Positions 7,483-11,087 of a DNA stretch of 11,087 nucleotides are shown one piece after another. How positions within the stretch are numbered: position 1 is the first letter of the stretch; every line of letters starts with the position of its first letter. Origin of the DNA: Thiomicrorhabdus sp034722175 (GTDB lineage Bacteria; Pseudomonadota; Gammaproteobacteria; Thiomicrospirales; Thiomicrospiraceae). The notes below the pieces were generated by a model that made no database searches, was not told the DNA's origin, and worked only from the letters and a program-made list of their open reading frames with translations. A program made the translations under genes and the position numbers. Location: contig JAYENR010000143.1 of the NCBI GenBank assembly GCA_034722175.1, positions 1 to 11,087 on the forward strand. The letters are read 5' to 3'.

Positions 7483-7518
7483 GGTATTTAATGTTCTGTA
7501 ATGAATTTAGTAACAACG

Positions 7519-7548
7519 TTGGTATTACGCCAATGGATTTCCTATAAA
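7519..7548 (+). promoter_or_regulatory. Candidate sigma-70 promoter for cheV
   Basis: TTGGTA (7519-7524, 4/6 to consensus) and TATAAA (7543-7548, 5/6) are separated by 18 bp. The expected start near 7555 leaves a leader of only about 14 nt, with TTAGG at 7556-7560 as ribosome binding site 8 nt from the ATG. No FliA (sigma-28) pattern was seen. Confidence 0.45.
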
Positions 7549-7568
7549 CGGTAGGTTAGGTCGTCACG

Positions 7569-8555
7569 ATGAGTACCACTTTAGAACAAGTTGAAAAAAC
7601 CGCACAATTAAGTAAAAACAACCAAATGAGTTTGATGATTTTTCAAGTTCAGTTTTCACGTAATAATTCCAAACCACCTTATTACGGAATGAATGTTTTT
7701 AAGGTAAGGGAAGTCCTGGAAGCGCGTGCTTATGATGTTTCTCCAATGCCGGACTCTAATCCGTTAATTGAAGGAATGATCGAGCTTCGTGGGGTTTACC
7801 TGCCTGTTATCGATCTTCCTAAATGGATGGGATTTGAAATGACGGATGAGGAACGCGAAAAATCGATTATCATCGTATCTGATTTCAGTCATAACTTCGT
7901 GGGGCTACGTGTCTCTTATATCCACGGTGTGGAAGAGAAAGACTGGGCAGAAATTCATCCTGCAGGTAACTATAAAGTTGATGTCAATACCAATCAAATC
8001 GTAAACCATACCTATCTATCAAACAGCCAGGAACTTTGCTTTATTCTTGATATTGAAAAGCTGCTGATTGAAGCGATGCCAAGCATGGCTGAGAAAATTT
8101 TTGCTTCTGCAAAAGCTGTTGATCAGTCGGAGCATGTATTCAGTGATGATATCTATAATCGCACTATTTTATTTGCTGAAGACAGTATGGCCATTCAAAA
8201 GTATATGGGCATGGTGTTTGACCAATTAAAGTTAAAATATATCGCGTTTGATAATGGACGTTTATTGCTTGATTATGTCAATGATTTAGAAAATCTAGAT
8301 GAAGTTTCAATGGTCTTTACCGATTTAGAGATGCCAGTTGCATCTGGACATACGGTTATCAAAGAGCTTAAATCAAATGGTCGTACCCGTAAAATGCCAA
8401 TTATTGTTCATACATCAATGACCAGTGAGAATAATAGTCGACAAGTGTTAGATATGGGGGCTGATTACTTTATAGGTAAAGTTGATACAGACCTAATTGT
8501 GGATACCGTCTCAAAAGTAGACCATGAATTATACGGTACCGACATATCAACTTAA
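7569..8555 (+). CDS. cheV: CheV chemotaxis coupling protein (CheW-REC)
   Basis: CheV couples chemoreceptors to the CheA kinase, as CheW does, and carries a receiver domain thought to tune or adapt the signal when phosphorylated. The 328 residues show an N-terminal CheW-like domain (about 15-175, with KVREVLE and IELRGVYLPVIDL-type segments) and a C-terminal response-regulator domain (about 195-322). Receiver residues are complete: acidic pair E204/D205 (FAEDS), phosphoacceptor D252 (FTDLEMP), T282 (HTS) and K304 (GKV). The length is normal for CheV. The gene stands alone, with no flagellar or che genes in view; it follows rnhB by 114 bp and is followed by a strong terminator, so it is probably a single transcription unit, perhaps with some read-through from rnhB. 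Confidence 0.95.
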   Translation: MSTTLEQVEKTAQLSKNNQMSLMIFQVQFSRNNSKPPYYGMNVFKVREVLEARAYDVSPMPDSNPLIEGMIELRGVYLPVIDLPKWMGFEMTDEEREKSIIIVSDFSHNFVGLRVSYIHGVEEKDWAEIHPAGNYKVDVNTNQIVNHTYLSNSQELCFILDIEKLLIEAMPSMAEKIFASAKAVDQSEHVFSDDIYNRTILFAEDSMAIQKYMGMVFDQLKLKYIAFDNGRLLLDYVNDLENLDEVSMVFTDLEMPVASGHTVIKELKSNGRTRKMPIIVHTSMTSENNSRQVLDMGADYFIGKVDTDLIVDTVSKVDHELYGTDIST

Positions 8556-8606
8556 GTTTGAAGAAATAGTAGCTTTAGACAAAGAACTTACCTAAATTTT
8601 AGATAT

Positions 8607-8640
8607 AAAAAAAGGCGCATGATCAGTGCGCCTTTCTTAA
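8607..8640. terminator. Bidirectional intrinsic terminator between cheV and rpmJ2
   Basis: AAAGGCGCA (8611-8619) and TGCGCCTTT (8627-8635) form a perfect 9-bp stem with a 7-nt loop. On the plus strand it ends in TTTCTT for cheV. On the minus strand the seven-A run at 8607-8613 becomes a U-tract for rpmJ2. It serves both convergent genes. Confidence 0.9.
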
Positions 8641-8658
8641 CTCTAGAGTTCGTCAGTA

Positions 8659-8784
8659 TTAACGTTGACGAGCTTTAAATCTAGGGTTAGTTTTGTTGAT
8701 TACGTACACTTTACCGCGACGCTTAACAACTTGACAGTCTTTATGACGTGTTTTAGCAGATTTCAATGATGATAAAATTTTCAT
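8659..8784 (-). CDS. rpmJ2 (ykgO-like): 50S ribosomal protein bL36, cysteine-poor (type B) form
   Basis: This 41-residue gene begins MKILSSLKSAKTRHKDCQ and continues VVKRRGKVYVI, NKTNPRFKARQR, closely matching E. coli YkgO (bL36B) in sequence and order. bL36 is a small basic protein of the large subunit. The form encoded in the spc operon binds zinc through three Cys and one His; here only one cysteine (C17) is present, so this is the zinc-independent C-minus type. In E. coli that paralogue replaces the zinc form under zinc starvation, but many bacteria have only one form, and the window cannot show whether a second rpmJ exists. The gene is monocistronic: its own strong promoter lies at 8856-8884, a GGA sits 8 nt before the ATG, and a bidirectional terminator follows 18 bp after the stop codon. 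Confidence 0.95.
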   Translation of the reverse strand: MKILSSLKSAKTRHKDCQVVKRRGKVYVINKTNPRFKARQR

Positions 8785-8805
8785 TTTTCAATTCCATAAT
8801 TACGG

Positions 8806-8826
8806 TCGATTACGCTAAATAATCGA
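8806..8826. repeat. Perfect 7-bp inverted repeat in the rpmJ2 leader
   Basis: TCGATTA (8806-8812) and TAATCGA (8820-8826) flank a 7-nt loop. If rpmJ2 transcription starts near 8849, this lies 23-43 nt into the transcript and 21 nt before the ATG. It could be an RNA hairpin or a DNA operator; no known protein motif was recognised. Confidence 0.6.
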
Positions 8827-8855
8827 TTGGTTTTAGTTCAAATTTGACGCGGCGT

Positions 8856-8884
8856 ATAATACTGCTTATTCCAAGCTTTGTCTA
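8856..8884 (-). promoter_or_regulatory. Strong sigma-70 promoter for rpmJ2
   Basis: Read on the minus strand, TAGACA (8884-8879, 5/6) and TATTAT (8861-8856, 5/6) are spaced 17 bp apart. The next bases, ACGCCGCG, give a GC-rich discriminator typical of rRNA and ribosomal protein promoters under stringent control. The predicted start is near 8849, giving a leader of about 65 nt. A plus-strand TATAAT at 8855-8860 overlaps the -10 but has only a poor -35. Confidence 0.7.
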
Positions 8885-8952
8885 GTTCAATTGTCTTAAA
8901 TAACCTAAATATACAATATTTTGTGCATATCTTTAAAATTACTCGTCTGAAG

Positions 8953-8966
8953 CACCCTATATGGTG
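8953..8966. repeat. Near-palindrome upstream of yoaA
   Basis: CACCCTATATGGTG is palindromic except for one mismatched pair (CACC-TATA-GGTG). It lies about 43 bp upstream of the candidate yoaA -10 box. Such a dyad is not rare by chance in a region of this size. Confidence 0.3.
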
Positions 8967-8994
8967 TCTATTTGAATGATAATCAGTCCATATC

Positions 8995-9014
8995 CTGTAT
9001 CGATTCAGTATAAT
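8995..9014 (+). promoter_or_regulatory. Candidate yoaA promoter with adjoining dyad
   Basis: A perfect -10 hexamer TATAAT lies at 9009-9014, directly after CTGTATCGATTCAG (8995-9008), which is palindromic except for one pair. No good -35 is seen at 16-18 bp, so an activator or weak promoter is possible. A transcript starting near 9021 would exclude the upstream ATG at 8976 and fit the start at 9057. The dyad has CTG-N8-CAG spacing, not the CTG-N10-CAG of E. coli LexA. Confidence 0.4.
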
Positions 9015-9043
9015 TCAAACACTTTAAATGAATCTACTTCCTT

Positions 9044-9047
9044 AGGA
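9044..9047 (+). promoter_or_regulatory. Ribosome binding site AGGA deciding the yoaA start
   Basis: AGGA lies 9 nt before the ATG at 9057. The in-frame ATG at 8976 has no comparable site, and the extra 27 residues it would add have no counterpart in E. coli YoaA. Confidence 0.65.
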
Positions 9048-9056
9048 TCGATTTGC

Positions 9057-11012
9057 ATGGTAGCTGCAAAAAAAACTCAAGAAAAACTGACGATTGAGCA
9101 AGTCATGGGTGAAAGTGGAACTTTATCTGAATATGTAAAAGGGTACTCTCCACGACAAGCCCAGCTTGATATGGCACAAGAAGTTCAACAGCTGATTGAA
9201 GAAGAGTCTACCTTACTCGCTGAAGCGGGCACGGGAACGGGGAAAACCTTTGCTTATTTAGTTCCAGCCTTGTTATCCGGTAAAAAAATTATTGTATCAA
9301 CGGCAACAAAAACCCTGCAAGAGCAATTGATTCAAAAAGACTTACCGATGTTGCTTAAAGCGTGCAAAGTTAAGGGAAAAGCAAGATTATTAAAAGGCCG
9401 AGATAACTATCTTTGTTCTCAACGTCTGGAACTGACTGAAACAACCGAACAACACAGCCGAGAAGATTGGAAAAAATTAGCAGAGATCCGCAATTGGTCA
9501 GAATTGACAAAACAGGGGGATCGTGCCGAACTATCCACTGTGCCTGAAAACGATCCGATTTGGCGTAAGGTTTGTGCTCGTTTAGAGTTTTGTCAGGCAG
9601 CGGAGTGTCAGCCTGATTCCGGTTGTTTTTATCCGGTAGTTAAAGAACGAGCCGCAGATGCACAAGTTCTGGTTGTTAACCATCATCTTTTTTGTGCCGA
9701 TCTAGCGTTACGTGAACAGGGTTTTGGTGAACTGTTACCAGATTCTGATATTTATATTTTTGATGAAGCCCATCAACTCCCCGATATTGCAGCTCAATTT
9801 TTAGGTTTTACCATTACTCGCAGTCAACTAGAAGAGTTAGCTCGCGATATCCGGCATGCTCAAAAGCAAGAGTCGCCAGACAGTCAGTCTATTTCAGATT
9901 TATCAACTAAGTTTGAACAACAAATTAAAGCCCTAAACGAAGTGTTTGGTAAATGGGATAAACGTTGGACTTGGGAACAATTAGTGTCTGATAAGCCATT
10001 TCATCAAGCTGTCAAAGCCTTGAATAATCAACTCAGTTTTTTGGTCGAAAGCCTTAAGGAAGTCGTTGAGCGTGGTAAACAGTTAAGTGCCGTTTATAAG
10101 CGTGCTAAAGATTATGAAGTCCAGCTAAAAGAGTGGATGAATCAGACCTCTGAAAACAAAATTCGCTGGATTGAATCCTCTCAAGCTCGTTTTAAATTTA
10201 ACTTAACCCCATTAAGTGTTGCAGCCCCTTTTAGTCGTCAACGAGAAGAGATAGGAGGAGCCTGGCTATTTACCTCTGCTACCTTGAGTGTGCGTAATAA
10301 CTTTGATTATTTTGCTAATCGACTTGGGTTAGGAGAATCTAAAACCAGTTGCTGGCCGAGTCCATTTGATTATCAACAGCAGGGGGTTATTTACCACCCT
10401 GTTGGTTTGCCTGAACCTAGAAATCCTGACTACATCAAAATCTGCTTACGTGCTGCGTGGCCTTTGCTTAAAGCGAGTAAAGGTCGAGCCTTTATGCTGT
10501 TTACTAGTCATAGAGCGTTACAGGAGGCCTATGCGATATTAAAACAGCATTGGCAGGGTAAGTTATTAGTTCAAGGGGATCTGCCTAAGTTAACCCTGTT
10601 GGCCCAGTTCAAAGAGCAAAAACAAGTTATTTTATTGGGTACCAGCAGTTTTTGGGAAGGGGTCGATGTTAAGGGGGATGATCTGCAGTTGGTTATTATT
10701 GACCGTATTCCTTTTGCACCACCCGATGATCCTATTGTTCAAGCGAGAGAGGCCTATCTAAAAGAAAAAGGTCTGAATGGTTTTGCACATTTTCAACTGC
10801 CTGAAGCGGTAATGGCCATGAAGCAGGGTTCTGGTCGACTAATACGTGATGTGAGCGATACGGGTGTGTTGATGCTATGTGACCCACGATTAAGCACTAA
10901 ACAATACGGTTCAACCATTCGAGCAAGTTTGCCGGATTTTCCATGGGTGTATGATGCAGAATCCGCTATTAGCAAACTGACACCAACTCCAGAAAAGGAA
11001 GCGAATGCATAA
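9057..11012 (+). CDS. yoaA: YoaA/DinG-family ATP-dependent iron-sulfur helicase
   Basis: This 651-residue product is an XPD/DinG-type superfamily 2 helicase (5'-3' polarity in the family) and is closer to E. coli YoaA (636 residues) than to DinG in overall sequence. Walker A AGTGTGKT is at residues 57-64, the DEAH box at 236-239 (FDEAHQLPD), and motif VI QGSGRLIRD from residue 590. Four cysteines positioned to bind a 4Fe-4S cluster are C120 (NYLC), C179, C184 and C190, with C-x4-C-x5-C spacing after the first, between motifs I and II as in XPD. TATSFW-like motif V is TSSFWEGVD. E. coli YoaA acts in DNA repair with the HolC (chi) clamp-loader subunit and confers tolerance to chain terminators; the same role is inferred here. 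The gene has its own upstream region, divergent from rpmJ2. Confidence 0.93.
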   Translation: MVAAKKTQEKLTIEQVMGESGTLSEYVKGYSPRQAQLDMAQEVQQLIEEESTLLAEAGTGTGKTFAYLVPALLSGKKIIVSTATKTLQEQLIQKDLPMLLKACKVKGKARLLKGRDNYLCSQRLELTETTEQHSREDWKKLAEIRNWSELTKQGDRAELSTVPENDPIWRKVCARLEFCQAAECQPDSGCFYPVVKERAADAQVLVVNHHLFCADLALREQGFGELLPDSDIYIFDEAHQLPDIAAQFLGFTITRSQLEELARDIRHAQKQESPDSQSISDLSTKFEQQIKALNEVFGKWDKRWTWEQLVSDKPFHQAVKALNNQLSFLVESLKEVVERGKQLSAVYKRAKDYEVQLKEWMNQTSENKIRWIESSQARFKFNLTPLSVAAPFSRQREEIGGAWLFTSATLSVRNNFDYFANRLGLGESKTSCWPSPFDYQQQGVIYHPVGLPEPRNPDYIKICLRAAWPLLKASKGRAFMLFTSHRALQEAYAILKQHWQGKLLVQGDLPKLTLLAQFKEQKQVILLGTSSFWEGVDVKGDDLQLVIIDRIPFAPPDDPIVQAREAYLKEKGLNGFAHFQLPEAVMAMKQGSGRLIRDVSDTGVLMLCDPRLSTKQYGSTIRASLPDFPWVYDAESAISKLTPTPEKEANA

Positions 11013-11031
11013 TAGTGTTAATTTGCATTCG
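11002..11031. repeat. Inverted repeat spanning the yoaA stop codon
   Basis: CGAATGCA (11002-11009) and TGCATTCG (11024-11031) form a perfect 8-bp stem with a 14-nt loop that includes the stop codon. No T-run follows, so it is not a standard intrinsic terminator; it may stabilise the mRNA end. The rest of the window (to 11087) is AT-rich with no gene recognised. Confidence 0.5.
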
Positions 11032-11087
11032 TTAGCATTAAAATCTAATATTCATTAAATATAAAGCAGTTATATACAAAAGATAAC

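Noticed and set aside
8854..8862. A Zur-like palindrome GTATAATAC at the rpmJ2 promoter, which would imply zinc control.
   Set aside because: It is just the overlapping -10 elements; the flanks do not extend the dyad to the known gammaproteobacterial Zur consensus.
8995..9008. A LexA (SOS) box before yoaA: CTGTATCGATTCAG.
   Set aside because: The half-sites are 8 bp apart, while the E. coli-type LexA site needs 10. Kept only as an unidentified dyad.
11023..11051. A promoter after yoaA (TTGCAT, 17 bp, TAATAT).
   Set aside because: Only 3/6 and 4/6 matches in AT-rich DNA, with the downstream gene out of view.

Overview
The window looks like a chromosomal segment of an AT-rich gammaproteobacterium. 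The evidence is the gene order rseP-bamA-skp-lpxD-fabZ-lpxA-lpxB-rnhB, the close match of every product to E. coli-type proteins as I remember them, a Skp/BamA/LPS envelope, and a CheV chemotaxis protein that implies a motile cell. The low GC content and the presence of cheV would suit a Thiomicrospira/Thiomicrorhabdus-like lineage, but that placement is a guess.

Layout. Bases 1-7454 hold one tightly packed plus-strand run of eight genes: the 3' end of rseP, then bamA, skp, lpxD, fabZ, lpxA, lpxB and rnhB. Junctions are overlaps or very short gaps, except 34 bp before skp and 54 bp before fabZ. This is the conserved envelope-biogenesis operon. RseP releases the sigma-E envelope-stress response. 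BamA inserts outer-membrane proteins that Skp carries across the periplasm. LpxA, LpxD and LpxB perform early lipid A steps, using 3-hydroxyacyl-ACP that FabZ also consumes for fatty-acid elongation. RnhB removes ribonucleotides from DNA. In E. coli dnaE follows rnhB; here the cluster ends and, after 114 bp carrying a weak hairpin and a probable sigma-70 promoter, comes cheV (7569-8555).

Bases 8556-9056 are mostly regulatory. A strong bidirectional terminator separates cheV from a convergent 41-codon minus-strand gene for ribosomal protein bL36 of the cysteine-poor type (rpmJ2/ykgO), which is easily missed because of its size. It has its own strong promoter with a GC-rich discriminator and a leader containing a perfect 7-bp inverted repeat. 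Facing away from it is a YoaA/DinG-family iron-sulfur helicase gene (9057-11012), whose start is best placed 81 bp inside the longest open frame.

I see no mobile elements, CRISPR arrays, rRNA or tRNA genes, and no evidence of a new multi-gene system. The more interesting details are at residue or site level: a methionine at the acyl-chain ruler position of LpxA (predicting C10 specificity), a glycine at the LpxD ruler position, a possible sliding-clamp-binding peptide at the N-terminus of RNase HII, and the regulatory region between rpmJ2 and yoaA.
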